Source: JAQVEB01 sp028698105
Lineage (GTDB): Bacteria > Bacteroidota > Bacteroidia > Bacteroidales > Dysgonomonadaceae
Direction: 5' to 3'
Assembly: GCA_964293155.1 (NCBI GenBank)
Contig: CAXYYA010000004.1
Coordinates: forward strand, 42,591-106,590
DNA length: 64,000 nt
The notes below the pieces were generated by a model. The model was not told the DNA's origin. It worked only from the letters and a program-made list of their open reading frames with translations, and did no database searches. The position numbers and the translations under genes are program-made. Below are positions 1 to 9,813 of the stretch, piece by piece (the first letter of the stretch is position 1; every line of letters starts with the position of its first letter).

Positions 1-71
1 ATTTTTTTTCATCAGTTTATTTTTTACGTTATGACCACTCGGAACCGACAACGATTGTCAGTCCCCTTTTT

Positions 72-3000
72 TTAATGAAGTACAAATATGATATTATTTT
101 TTTCATTTTCAAAATGAATCCGATTGAGTAAGGTGGGCAAAACAATAAGTAACAGCGGCAGTGCGATAATAAAGCCGCCAATTACGGCAATGGCCAGCGG
201 CTGATGCATTTGCGCACCGGTGCCGATTCCCAATGCCAACGGCATCAAAGCGGCAATAGCGCCGACGGCGGTCATCAGTTTCGGCCGTAGCCGCGTGCTG
301 ATGGCATAAATGAGCGAACGCTCCTTGTTGCCGCTCTCTTCGAGGTTGGAGTGAAATTGAAGGTACGTGAAAATGGCATTCTCGCCGATAATCCCCACCA
401 TCATGATCAGCCCGGTGTAACTGCCCACGTTCAACGGTATTCCCGTAAGGAAAAGCAGCAGATAGCTCCCTGAAATTCCGAGAACGGAGACGAACAAAAT
501 CGTAAAAGCCACTTTGATGTTTTTGTACAGAAACAGCATGATGGTAAAAACGAGTAAACTGGACAGGATCAGTATCATCAACAGTTCCTTGAACGATTGT
601 TGTTGCTCGGCATAAGCGCCGCCATAAACAATGGCATAGCCGGAGGGCAATTGGATATTTTTATGAATCTGTTTTTGGATTTCTTTAATGGTTCCGCCTA
701 AATTGGCGTTATCCAACCGTGCCGTAACAATTCCCAGTATTTGCAGGTCTTCGCGGTTAGTTTCGGCTGTACCCGGAATAATGTTTACCGAAGCAAACTC
801 TTTGATGGGCTTCAATTGTCCGCCGGGCAGCGAGATCATGCTGTTTTCGATAACGTTGAGTGATGCATTTGCGGTGTTGTTGAACAACAGCCGGATTGGT
901 GTGAACTGCTGTTTATCAAAGATATATCCAGTTGCATTGCCCTCGAGTAAAGTTTGAACCTGAAACTGAAAATCTTGCGACGTGATGCCGTATTGTGCGA
1001 GCGTTGTTTGATTGGGAACGATTTGTATGGATGGCCCTGCGATGACAATTCCATCGAAAACATCGGCTGTACCGTTTACTTTGGCAACCACCCCGGCTAC
1101 TTTTTTCGCATATTGCTGGATGACAGCTTTATCGTTTCCGAATATCTTGATTTCGATGGGTTGCACGCTGCTCATCAAATCGCCCAGCATATCGCCGATC
1201 ACCTGTCCGAAATCCACGGTCAAAGGAAGTCCTGTAGCTTCAATTTTGCTGCGAATTTCGTCGGTAACTTGTTGTGTAGTGCGTTTGCGCTTTTTTTTCA
1301 GGTTAATTAAATAGTCGCCGTCGTTCGGCTCGGTAATGAAAAAGCCCATTTGCATCCCTGTTCTGCGGCTGTACGCTTCTACCTCCGGTATCGTCGTTAG
1401 AATTTTTTCCACTTCGCGCAGTTCGCGATCGGTTTCTTCAAGCGATGTGCCGGGTGGCGATTTATAATCGAGCACAATACTTCCTTCATCCATTTCGGGA
1501 AGGAATCCCGAACTTAAACGGGGAATCACCAAGACATCGGCAAGGATGAGCGCGGCAATGAAAGCGTATGAGATAACGGGCTTGCGAATAAAAAAACCGA
1601 CCCATTTTCGTTCCTTCACTTCGTGATGCGACAGGTGTTTCTCCGGGATCAGGTTGGACAACCACAAATAAATGACCGGAAGCAACAGCCATGTAACGAA
1701 AAAAGAACAGATGAGCGTGATGATCATCGTGTTGGTCATGATCTTAAAATACGCACCGGCTACGCCGGTCATCATCACAAACGGCAGAAAAATAACGATG
1801 GTGCTCAAAGACGAACCGATCATCGCTTTAAACAGGTAATTGATGGCGACCTGAACGAGCGAATTGCTCTCTTTAGCGGGATTCTCTTCGTGCGTGCGGT
1901 GTATTTGTTCCACCACAACGATGGCGTCGTCAATGATCAACCCGATGGACGCGGCTATGGCGCCCAGCGTCATAATGTTGAACGTTTCGCCCAAGGCGTG
2001 CAGAACCACTACCGTAAGCAACAACGTTATGGGTATGGTGATAAGCACGGTGAGGCTTGAGCGCCACGATTTGAGAAAGAAAACGGCCACAACAATGGCA
2101 AACAACAATCCGATCCACAGGGCATCGGTAACGCTTTTTATGGAATCGTTCACAAAAATTGCCTGATCGTAATACGGCTTCAACTGCACATCCGGCGGCA
2201 ACGTTTTTTTCAGTTCACCGATTTTCGTTTGCATGGCTTTCGACAAATCCACCACGTTGGCGTTGGGTTGTTGCACAACGGCAACCAAAATGCTTTCTTT
2301 GCCGTTGGCATTCACTTTAATGTATTGCTTGGCGGCATGTACGTGAATATCCGCAATATCGCTGAAGTAAACAATGCGGCTTCCGTCGTTTTTGATCACC
2401 ACGTTGCGCAATTGGTTCAAATTACGCAATTGCGTGTCGGTAAGGGTGAGGTACAGAAACCGGTAATCGGATGAATAACCGTTTGAGCGGATGAAATTGG
2501 TCTGGTTCAGCGCATCGGAAACAGCGGATGGCGTGAGGCCCAATTTCGCCATCGTTTCCTGGTTGAGCGTCGCCCAATATTCTTTGTCCTGCCCGCCGAT
2601 GACGCGAATTTCGCTTACGCCCGGCACCTGCGATAAAAACGGTTTGATGGTATAGAGCGCGAGTTGCTTTAATTCGATAGGCGACATGGATCTGGAATCC
2701 AGCGAATATCCCATCACCGGCAAAATGGACGGGTTCATCTTTTCCACCGTGATGCTCACGTCAGTTGGTAACTGGTTGCGTATCTGGTTGATTCGCGACT
2801 CAATCTGTTGTTGACTGAGATCAATGTTCGATTTCCAATCCATGTAAGCCGATATTTCGCAACTGCCCCTGCTGGTTGTGCTGCGGATGGTTTGAAGATT
2901 CGGAACCTGTTTGATGGCGTCCTCCAGCGGTTTTGTAACCGCCACGGTCATTTGATCAACGGGTTGTTGTCCCGCATCGGCAATCACCTTTATTTTTGGG

Positions 3001-3128
3001 AAGGTAACCGTTGGAAAAAGCGACGATTTAATTTTCGTGTACGAGAAAACGCCGCCGATCAGGATCAAGAGCATCAGTATCAACATCGGGCTCTTGTATT
3101 GCACGAAAAAAGGTTGTTTCTTTTTCAT
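72..3128 (-). CDS. RND-family efflux transporter permease
   Basis: Inner-membrane proton-driven pump of the AcrB/HAE1-HME superfamily, 1018 aa, the normal length for the family. One TM helix lies at residues 13-35, followed by a large periplasmic porter domain. The central TM block carries GLIIDDAIVVVEQ near residue 400, the double Asp that relays protons in AcrB, so the pump should be functional. A second periplasmic domain and a final TM block follow. It is the last gene of a three-gene operon read leftward (TolC, fusion protein, pump); its ATG overlaps the fusion protein stop by 4 bases. The substrate cannot be told from sequence (drug, bile salt or metal are all possible). Family assignment is firm. 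Confidence 0.95.
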   Translation of the reverse strand: MKKKQPFFVQYKSPMLILMLLILIGGVFSYTKIKSSLFPTVTFPKIKVIADAGQQPVDQMTVAVTKPLEDAIKQVPNLQTIRSTTSRGSCEISAYMDWKSNIDLSQQQIESRINQIRNQLPTDVSITVEKMNPSILPVMGYSLDSRSMSPIELKQLALYTIKPFLSQVPGVSEIRVIGGQDKEYWATLNQETMAKLGLTPSAVSDALNQTNFIRSNGYSSDYRFLYLTLTDTQLRNLNQLRNVVIKNDGSRIVYFSDIADIHVHAAKQYIKVNANGKESILVAVVQQPNANVVDLSKAMQTKIGELKKTLPPDVQLKPYYDQAIFVNDSIKSVTDALWIGLLFAIVVAVFFLKSWRSSLTVLITIPITLLLTVVVLHALGETFNIMTLGAIAASIGLIIDDAIVVVEQIHRTHEENPAKESNSLVQVAINYLFKAMIGSSLSTIVIFLPFVMMTGVAGAYFKIMTNTMIITLICSFFVTWLLLPVIYLWLSNLIPEKHLSHHEVKERKWVGFFIRKPVISYAFIAALILADVLVIPRLSSGFLPEMDEGSIVLDYKSPPGTSLEETDRELREVEKILTTIPEVEAYSRRTGMQMGFFITEPNDGDYLINLKKKRKRTTQQVTDEIRSKIEATGLPLTVDFGQVIGDMLGDLMSSVQPIEIKIFGNDKAVIQQYAKKVAGVVAKVNGTADVFDGIVIAGPSIQIVPNQTTLAQYGITSQDFQFQVQTLLEGNATGYIFDKQQFTPIRLLFNNTANASLNVIENSMISLPGGQLKPIKEFASVNIIPGTAETNREDLQILGIVTARLDNANLGGTIKEIQKQIHKNIQLPSGYAIVYGGAYAEQQQSFKELLMILILSSLLVFTIMLFLYKNIKVAFTILFVSVLGISGSYLLLFLTGIPLNVGSYTGLIMMVGIIGENAIFTYLQFHSNLEESGNKERSLIYAISTRLRPKLMTAVGAIAALMPLALGIGTGAQMHQPLAIAVIGGFIIALPLLLIVLPTLLNRIHFENEKNNIIFVLH

Positions 3129-4066
3129 TGGATCGTTTTTTCAATTTTCACGAAAGCCGTATCGCTTAAGCCGTAGTTCCCCGACACAATTACTTCGTCG
3201 GATGAGGTAAGATTGCCTGACGTTACCTGAACCCATTTATCGGTTTCAATGCCTTTATCAACAATGGTTTTCACCGCCGTGGTGTCGTTCATCATCTTCA
3301 TCATCCAAAATGCCGATTGCGATTCATCGGTCAGGATAGCGTCTTTAGGAACGGCCAGCGTGGTAACACGATTTTTGGATAACCGGACGGTTGCGAGCAG
3401 ATTTTCGGGAATGTTTCCTCCATTCCTCACTTTTACCAACACTTGCTGGGTTTGTGCAACGGGATCCACGCTGGGCATAATTTTATCTACATAACCGGTG
3501 AGGTTTCGTCCGTCGGTTAGCTCAACCGTCAGGTTTTTGTTGTTGCGCAGGAGTTGGTTGTATTCGTACGGCACGTTCATTACGAAGCCGAAACTGCTTG
3601 CATCGGTAATCGTGGCCAACACGTCGCCCTCCTGCACAAAATCGCCTGTCTGGTGGTTCAACATTTGCACATATCCGGTAGCGGGGCTGGAAACAACCGT
3701 CTTGCCCGAAAATCTGAACGACGGGTCCAGATTGTTGATGGTATTGCCCAATGCGCGCGCCTCTTTTGTTTGCAGCGTGAAGAGCGTTTGTCCGCGGCGC
3801 ACGTTATCGGCCAGTTTTATGTTCGTTGATGTAATGTAACCGGTAGTGTTGGCTTTCGCATCCGATTTCAACAGATAGGTAGCGGTAGCATTCAGCAAAA
3901 CATCGTCGCTCAGCGTTACCGTGTCGGACGGATGCGCCACTGTTACCGGCGTTTTTGGCGATGCGGTTTCCGGTGCGCCCGGATTCGTACTTTGTCCCGA
4001 ATGGCAACCCTCCAAAATTATTCCGAAGGAAAGGATGACCGAAATGTGAGTGAATTTACGTTTCAT
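3125..4066 (-). CDS. RND efflux membrane fusion protein (HlyD/AcrA family lipoprotein)
   Basis: Periplasmic adaptor that connects the RND pump to the outer-membrane channel; 313 aa, slightly short for the family. The N-terminus has a lipoprotein signal ending in LEGC, so it is probably anchored by a lipidated Cys near residue 21. Two half-lipoyl (barrel-sandwich) segments with a very short hairpin between them are visible around residues 75-155, then a beta-barrel domain (LTVELTDGRNLTGYV) and a membrane-proximal part. It sits 2 nt after the TolC gene and overlaps the pump gene by 4 bases, so the three are translated as one unit. Confidence 0.92.
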   Translation of the reverse strand: MKRKFTHISVILSFGIILEGCHSGQSTNPGAPETASPKTPVTVAHPSDTVTLSDDVLLNATATYLLKSDAKANTTGYITSTNIKLADNVRRGQTLFTLQTKEARALGNTINNLDPSFRFSGKTVVSSPATGYVQMLNHQTGDFVQEGDVLATITDASSFGFVMNVPYEYNQLLRNNKNLTVELTDGRNLTGYVDKIMPSVDPVAQTQQVLVKVRNGGNIPENLLATVRLSKNRVTTLAVPKDAILTDESQSAFWMMKMMNDTTAVKTIVDKGIETDKWVQVTSGNLTSSDEVIVSGNYGLSDTAFVKIEKTIQ

Positions 4067-4068
4067 AA

Positions 4069-5316
4069 TTACTGTATAGTTAAGTAATTCAGATTGTTAT
4101 ATAACTTATAAAGATTGTCCTGATATTGAACGAGTGACGATTTTAAATTCAGGTAGTTGTTGATGGAAAGTATGAAATCGGCGATTTTTACGTCGCCCGT
4201 GGGCAATTGCTTTAAATTGGCTTCAATGAGCGCCTGCGAATATACCAATTGTTCCCCTGCGGTAGCTTGCATCTGTTCATATTGACGAATTTGTGCCTGC
4301 AATTGCGCCGTTTGTTGCAGGTACCGGTTATGCTCAAATTCGTTGTACCGCTTGCGCGTGGCTTGCGCCAACCGGTTTTGCTGCAGCATCATTTTTCGCT
4401 TGTTCCCGTCGTAAATGGGCACGGTGAGCGATAGCCCGACGCTTGCACCGAAATTTTTATACGGCGTGGTAATGAACGAGGATGAGTAACCACCGTCGGC
4501 GTACGCCGATAGTTTCGGTCGGTAATCGTAGTTGATGATTTTTGCATCGTTGGCCAATTTCAGGCTGTCGGTAATGTAACTTTCGGCGTAAATGCTTTGC
4601 TCGAAAGGCAGGGGCATTTTGTCGGGCATCAACGGCGGCTGCAAGACCGATAACGTGGTATCCACCACTCCTGCCAGATAGTTGAGCGTGGCGTAATTGT
4701 TGAGCCAATCGGCACGTTGCTGTTGCATAGCGAGCAGGTTTTGTTGCAGGGTTACTTTAAAACTCAGGTAATCGGTTTGTTTAAAAGCGGATTCCTGCGT
4801 GAGTTTTTTTAAAATGACGTCTTCTTCATTCAGTAATTTAATGATCTCCTGATAGTTTTGATACAACTGTTGCGCCGTATAGGTATTTAAGTACTGCTCC
4901 GTTACGGCACGGTTAAGCTGCAACTCGGTGATTTTGATTTCATTAATCACTTGTTTTGACGCCAGATTATAATCGGCCAGTCGGGTGTCCTTGTTGGCCT
5001 TGCCAAGTAAATCGCGGGTAATGCGGATAACTGCGGTAACATTTTGTCCGTTGCTCAGCGCATTATCGTATCCCCATCCTTTGATGACGGGAGCGTACAT
5101 GGCATCGCCGTTGGCGGTAACTTTCACGCCGTAATCGGCCAACATTTTCAGGCTGTCTATTTTTAACGAATATCGCTGGTTGTTGTAATCGCTCAACACC
5201 GGGCTGTTTTCTTTTGCCGTGGCGAGGTAATCGTCCAAAGTAACCGTTTTTTGAGCAAAACCGATGTTGGGCACGAGCAAAAAAACCGGGAAAAACAGAA
5301 AGAAAAAACGTTTCAT
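4069..5316 (-). CDS. TolC-family outer-membrane efflux channel
   Basis: 415-aa outer-membrane factor with a cleavable signal peptide (residues 1-21, ending GFAQ) and two long alpha-helical repeats typical of TolC/OprM trimers. The second half carries VGLSLTVPIYDGNKRKMMLQQ, the conserved re-entry into the second repeat. First gene of the efflux operon. The short upstream region contains CAAAAGTA at 5362-5369, which on the minus strand reads TACTTTTG, a possible -7 element without a convincing -33 partner. Confidence 0.92.
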   Translation of the reverse strand: MKRFFFLFFPVFLLVPNIGFAQKTVTLDDYLATAKENSPVLSDYNNQRYSLKIDSLKMLADYGVKVTANGDAMYAPVIKGWGYDNALSNGQNVTAVIRITRDLLGKANKDTRLADYNLASKQVINEIKITELQLNRAVTEQYLNTYTAQQLYQNYQEIIKLLNEEDVILKKLTQESAFKQTDYLSFKVTLQQNLLAMQQQRADWLNNYATLNYLAGVVDTTLSVLQPPLMPDKMPLPFEQSIYAESYITDSLKLANDAKIINYDYRPKLSAYADGGYSSSFITTPYKNFGASVGLSLTVPIYDGNKRKMMLQQNRLAQATRKRYNEFEHNRYLQQTAQLQAQIRQYEQMQATAGEQLVYSQALIEANLKQLPTGDVKIADFILSINNYLNLKSSLVQYQDNLYKLYNNLNYLTIQ

Positions 5317-5383
5317 CTTAAAGGAATTTACAAGTCAGAAAAAGGGAAAGCGAGCGTGTTCCAAAAGTAAAATCTGCTATCAA

Positions 5384-5528
5384 ATTGTCATTCTGAATGG
5401 AGCTTTAGCGAAATGAAGAATCTATTTAGCTTGACAATGTAGATGTTTCACTTCGTTACCAATGACATATTTTTATAAATATCTGATTTTGAGTTGTTAT
5501 AGATTTCTCACTTCGTTCGAAATGACAA
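5384..5528. repeat. Dispersed imperfect repeats in the efflux-operon upstream region
   Basis: The 293-bp gap between the efflux operon and the PepSY-like gene has no gene. It holds three related segments of roughly 28-40 bp: one at about 5384-5423 in inverse orientation and two at about 5441-5469 and 5501-5528, sharing CACTTCGTT and AATGACA. This looks like a degenerate intergenic repeat family; 5571-5584 (ACTTTTGAGACACG) recurs at 52575-52588. Confidence 0.5.
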
Positions 5529-5609
5529 CCGCAGATAGTTGACTCAACAAAATGAAAATACAGTGATACTTTTGAGACACGCCCACTTCACACATTGAAA
5601 AAGGTATGT

Positions 5610-6464
5610 TTAATTTTCACAAACCACGTTTGCATCCGTATCAAAAATTACTTCCTTTGCGGTTCCGTTTTTGGTGAGATCAACCAAATATTGTATTTGG
5701 TTATTCGCCAGCGTGATTTTTTCTATTTGCGGAGCAACCTGATACGAAGCATATTTGGCCTTGAGTTCTTTTATTATCGCTGCAGGAGCTTCAATAAAGT
5801 CCATATCCTCTTCGCGTTGCACGTAGTTGCCGTCGAGGGTGAAGATGAGCGAATAACCGGGCGCGCCATCTTTCACTACGCTTACATCTATGGCGTTTTG
5901 CCCGCCGCACAGCGGATCGTGAGTTGCGCTTTTCACCATATATCCCTCATGATTGTCGGTAACGAATTCCGAGATCGCTACCGGAAGGTCTTCAATCGCG
6001 ATTTCGCCGGTACCGTCGGGGGATAACGCCGATTGGCTGATCATTTCACCGTCCTTTTTGATCAGTTTTCCCTGCGTGTTGAAAACGAGTTCGGAATCTT
6101 TCACCTCGGCTTCATACGTTACAACGCCCTTGGCATCCGTCATTCTGGCAATTTCGTCCACTTTTTCCGACGGATAATTTTGATTTATATAGTCCGTTGC
6201 TGCCTGGGGAAAATCGGCCAACGCCACTTCTTCTTCGATTTCTTTCAACGTACCGTCGGTAAGGAAAGTTACGCTTGTTTTTACACCGTTGTTTTTAAAT
6301 TCGGCTTCCCACATATTATCCTCATCATCCCAATTCACTTTCGATATGCCGGGATACAATTTTTCCATTGCTGTTTTTACAGCTTGTGGCGCTTTTTTGC
6401 CTTCGTTACAACCGGTAAAGGCAAACATAGCCACTAATCCTATTGCTAAAAATACTTTTTTCAT
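5610..6464 (-). CDS. PepSY-like domain lipoprotein
   Basis: 284-aa exported lipoprotein (MKKVFLAIGLVAMFAFTGC, lipobox Cys at 19). It contains three to four tandem PepSY-like/BLIP-like repeats, each with a helix (AVKTAMEKLYPG, AATDYINQNYP, AISEFVTDNH) followed by a strand pair with a DGTL/QGKL/DGNY turn. Such proteins are common in the Bacteroidales periplasm, where they are thought to bind or restrain other envelope proteins; no enzymatic residues are evident. It stands alone between the efflux operon and a serine hydrolase, all on the same strand. Confidence 0.8.
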   Translation of the reverse strand: MKKVFLAIGLVAMFAFTGCNEGKKAPQAVKTAMEKLYPGISKVNWDDEDNMWEAEFKNNGVKTSVTFLTDGTLKEIEEEVALADFPQAATDYINQNYPSEKVDEIARMTDAKGVVTYEAEVKDSELVFNTQGKLIKKDGEMISQSALSPDGTGEIAIEDLPVAISEFVTDNHEGYMVKSATHDPLCGGQNAIDVSVVKDGAPGYSLIFTLDGNYVQREEDMDFIEAPAAIIKELKAKYASYQVAPQIEKITLANNQIQYLVDLTKNGTAKEVIFDTDANVVCEN

Positions 6465-6556
6465 TTTCGTTTTGTTTTTTGAAATTAATTTTTTGTTGAT
6501 TTTGTATTACAAAGTTTTTATCCAATTCTGAACGAAATTAGAATGGAGACGATTTT

Positions 6557-7714
6557 TTATAATTGATCAATAATTTGTAACATAATACTCTTCCAATAAT
6601 TGGGATGGTAGGTAAGACCGCCTTCGCCAAAGCGTACGATAATTATATTGTGGGCGGGATACACATAAATGAGTTGTCCGAATAGACCTATCGGGAAAAA
6701 ACTACCGTATTTTAAAGGGCCAATACCCATGTTATAACCGTAAGTTAGCTTGCCGCCATCGTTGATTGAGGGAGTTGCGGCATCGCGTACAAAATTTTCG
6801 GGAATAATTTGTGTGCCGTTCCAATTTCCTTTGTGCAGCAACAGGCGTCCGAATTTCGCAAAATCCATCGTGCGGGCGTTCAGGCAACAGAACGCTTTTT
6901 CGATAGCGAGGCTGTCGTTGCGGTCGGTATTCCATGTAGCCGGCGCGCTTGTGCCGATGCGCGACCATATTTTCTTTTCGAGATATTGACTTAGGCTCAT
7001 TCCGGTAGCTCGTTCGAGAATGAGCGCTAAAAGCATGGCATTTTCACTTTGATAATCGAAACGTTGTCCGGACGGTTCTTTTACATCAAAATCCAAGGCG
7101 CGTTCGCGCAGATTATCGGAGTAATAAAACTCGGCGTTGTCAGACCATGGATTGAGCATTTCTTTCGTGAATTTGATGCCCGATGTATGTTGCAACAAGT
7201 TTTTGATGGTAATGCGCCGAATATCGGCATTATCAGCAAATTCGTGTAAATAATCGGCGATGGATTGGTTCACGCTTTTAATTTTGCCTTCTTCAATTGC
7301 TATTCCCACAAGCATGGCTACAAAAGATTTAGCTATAGAAAAACTGGTAACATTGCTTTCCCATGTATAGTCAGGAGCGTAGTATTCATAAAGCACTGAA
7401 TCGTTCCGAATAATTGCGAATGAAATGGTTTTGTGTAGTTTTACAAAATCGTTGAGTGATACGGCAGAAGCATCCAGCGTTTTGTCTTCAATAAGCATTT
7501 TGCCAACCAGGTTGTCGGCGTTATTTTCCCCGATAAAGTGAAACGGTACGTTTAACGTGTCGTTGTAAACCGTTCTGAAATAGTTTTCCGTTGCGTCGTT
7601 TTCGTCAGGGATGCCTTTTAACAGCGGACGGGTGATGTTGTGAATCGAACGGCAGGATGAAACGAAACACGCCAGAATTGTTATACCGAAAAATAAAGAA
7701 AGTTTTGTTTTCAT
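6557..7714 (-). CDS. Beta-lactamase-like serine hydrolase (class C/esterase type), lipoprotein
   Basis: About 385 aa when started at the ATG at 7714, which places a lipoprotein signal (LACFVSSC) right at the N-terminus; an in-frame codon 36 nt upstream gives only an unlikely extension. The class C/EstB fold is shown by SIAKS (SxxK nucleophile) and by YQSEN (YxN). LGLF-type loops typical of periplasmic penicillin-binding-like esterases are also present. Substrate unknown: candidates are peptidoglycan peptides or esters rather than beta-lactams. It precedes the two-component genes on the same strand, separated by 77 bp, and has no obvious partner. Confidence 0.85.
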   Translation of the reverse strand: MKTKLSLFFGITILACFVSSCRSIHNITRPLLKGIPDENDATENYFRTVYNDTLNVPFHFIGENNADNLVGKMLIEDKTLDASAVSLNDFVKLHKTISFAIIRNDSVLYEYYAPDYTWESNVTSFSIAKSFVAMLVGIAIEEGKIKSVNQSIADYLHEFADNADIRRITIKNLLQHTSGIKFTKEMLNPWSDNAEFYYSDNLRERALDFDVKEPSGQRFDYQSENAMLLALILERATGMSLSQYLEKKIWSRIGTSAPATWNTDRNDSLAIEKAFCCLNARTMDFAKFGRLLLHKGNWNGTQIIPENFVRDAATPSINDGGKLTYGYNMGIGPLKYGSFFPIGLFGQLIYVYPAHNIIIVRFGEGGLTYHPNYWKSIMLQIIDQL

Positions 7715-7791
7715 CCGGATGTTTGTTTTTTTGGTAAATGAAAAAAACAAATCTGAATGAATTTGGAATTAAAGGATAGTCGTTGGTTTTA

Positions 7792-9048
7792 TCAGAAAAT
7801 CACCTTAAACCAATGTTTCCCGTCTGTGAAATCGTATTCGATTTCAAAACCGCTTTGAACGCAAATACGCCGGCAAATCTCCAATCCCACACCCAGGCTG
7901 CTCTGCACGTTGGGCTGTTGTCGCTGAAACCGTTGAAAAAGTTTTTGTTTATCAAGGGGTTGTCCGTTTTCGGCCGTATTTCCGATAGTGAAAGTATTGT
8001 TAGCGATTTTTATTTCCACCTCTCCGTTTTGGGGAGTATATCGAAACGCATTGGAAACGAGATTTCCGAGAAGCGTTTCCACGAGCGTTTCATGGGCGAA
8101 AACGATAACGGGAGAGAGAAAATTTTCGTGAATGTTTATGTTTTTTTGAGCGAAATTTTCACTGTATCGTGCCAAAACTATTTCGGTGAGGCTGATAACG
8201 TTAATCTCTTTTTTGTCGGAAAACTGGTTATTGTCTATTTTAGCCAGCAATAGCAGCGATTTGTTTAGTTTGCTCATGTACATATTGGTTTCCGTGAGCG
8301 TTTGCATCAGTTCAGCCTGAGTTTCGTCGGGGGTGAAGTTTTGCCACAACAAATCCAATGTGCTTTGCATGGTTGCAAGCGGAGTTTGCAGTTCGTGCGA
8401 AGTGTTTTCGGTGAATTCTTTTTGGGACTTATACACTTCGTAATTGTGTTTAGTAAGGACGTTCAGCGACTTATTCAAACTGTTGATCTCATTGATCTTC
8501 GACGAGGCAAGATGCAAAGGCTCATCGCGGTCAATGCGGTAACTGCGCAACGATTCGAGTATTTTGTAGAAAGGCGTCCACACATTTTTTTTCAAATTCC
8601 GGTTGATGAAAGCAAGTGCCAAAAGCAAAACGAGCAACACCCCGATTTGCATGGCAACAATTGCCAGTAAAACGTCTTCGTTTTCGACCAATGATTTTTG
8701 AATGCGAACCGCATACGGTTTTCCATGCACCTCGGTATTAAATTCAAGTACGCGGTAAGAAACCATTTCCTTGTCGTTTGGAATATAGATTTTTTCGTTG
8801 TAAAACCGTTCTTCCGCTTGGGAAAAACTTCCGGGACGTATCTGAATATTATTGTTGAAGGATAAGAAGTGTTCGGGTGAAGTTGTTTGTAGTTTTTCTT
8901 CCATCCATTCACGCTGGAACTGCATATTTTCGTCAATACTGTTCCACATAACCCGCTCTAATACAATATAAAATAGCGGAATGGAAATCAGCAGTAAAAT
9001 GGCCGTAACGCCGATATATCGCGTAGCGATGTGGTTGGTCAGTTTCAT
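7792..9048 (-). CDS. Two-component sensor histidine kinase
   Basis: 418-aa HisKA-type sensor. TM1 is at about residues 11-34, followed by a ~95-residue periplasmic sensor segment and TM2 at about 128-150. The H-box is TSHELQTPLATM (phospho-acceptor His near residue 218), the N-box LLGNLVSNAFRYTP and the G-box GVGLEICRRI. The ATG overlaps the stop of the response regulator gene upstream (4 bases), so the two are co-translated. The signal sensed is not identifiable; the nearby PepSY-like and hydrolase genes might be targets but this is a guess. Confidence 0.93.
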   Translation of the reverse strand: MKLTNHIATRYIGVTAILLLISIPLFYIVLERVMWNSIDENMQFQREWMEEKLQTTSPEHFLSFNNNIQIRPGSFSQAEERFYNEKIYIPNDKEMVSYRVLEFNTEVHGKPYAVRIQKSLVENEDVLLAIVAMQIGVLLVLLLALAFINRNLKKNVWTPFYKILESLRSYRIDRDEPLHLASSKINEINSLNKSLNVLTKHNYEVYKSQKEFTENTSHELQTPLATMQSTLDLLWQNFTPDETQAELMQTLTETNMYMSKLNKSLLLLAKIDNNQFSDKKEINVISLTEIVLARYSENFAQKNINIHENFLSPVIVFAHETLVETLLGNLVSNAFRYTPQNGEVEIKIANNTFTIGNTAENGQPLDKQKLFQRFQRQQPNVQSSLGVGLEICRRICVQSGFEIEYDFTDGKHWFKVIF

Positions 9049-9722
9049 TCCGCTTCAAATTTATACCCCATGCCGTAAATGGTTTTGATGTAGTCGTTTC
9101 CGTCGGCTTCGGCAATTTTCTTTTTCAGGTTTTTCACGTGGGCATACACTACGTCATAGTTATCGAAATACTCCGCATTGTCGCCCGAAAGGTGTTCGGC
9201 AATGGCCGCTTTGGAGATAACCCTGTTTTTATTGACAACGAAATAGAGCAACAGATCATATTGCATTTTGGTAATGTCCAGCAATCGGCCATGGATGTGC
9301 GCTGTTTTCGCGGTAGTGTCAATTAATAGTTCGTTCACGACCAGATTGCTGCTTCCATCGAATTTACGGCGACGAATAACGGCGGCAACCCGTGCACTCA
9401 GTTCCGACATGTGAAAAGGTTTTGCGATATAATCGTCCGCACCCAGATTAAGTCCGGCTATTTTATCGTCAATGGAATCTTTTGCCGAAATAATGATTAC
9501 ACCGTCGGTGCGTTTTTCTTTTTTCAATTGTTCGAGCACGCTCAACCCGTTGCCGTCCGGCAGGGTGATATCCAACAGAACGCAATCGTAATCGAATCCG
9601 CCGATTTTATCCAAAGCTGTGCGGAAATTATCGGCAGTTTCGCAGACATAATTTTCCTGCGTTAAATACGCAGCAATGTTGTGGCTCAGTTTTTTTTCGT
9701 CTTCTACAATCAGAATTTTCAT
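9045..9722 (-). CDS. OmpR-family response regulator
   Basis: 225-aa regulator starting at ATG 9722 (MKILIVEDEKK). Receiver domain with the acidic pair ED near residues 7-9, the phospho-accepting Asp in CVLLDITLPDGNG at about residue 51 and Lys in DDYIAKPFHMSEL at about 102. A C-terminal winged-helix DNA-binding domain follows. A longer open frame reaching 10346 joins it to a GH16 domain, but that joining is caused by a lost base in the GH16 gene (see that entry), so I start it here. Partner of the kinase at 7792. Confidence 0.93.
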   Translation of the reverse strand: MKILIVEDEKKLSHNIAAYLTQENYVCETADNFRTALDKIGGFDYDCVLLDITLPDGNGLSVLEQLKKEKRTDGVIIISAKDSIDDKIAGLNLGADDYIAKPFHMSELSARVAAVIRRRKFDGSSNLVVNELLIDTTAKTAHIHGRLLDITKMQYDLLLYFVVNKNRVISKAAIAEHLSGDNAEYFDNYDVVYAHVKNLKKKIAEADGNDYIKTIYGMGYKFEAE

Positions 9723-9813
9723 CACGATACAAATATGCGGATAAATTCTGTATGAATTCTGAATTTTTTGAAAAAAATGCTCCTGTGGAAAAGAGAAGGT
9801 TACAAAAATTAAA

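Noticed and set aside
1486..2118. Open frames inside the RND pump gene on other frames
   Set aside because: Shadows of a gene with clear conserved motifs.
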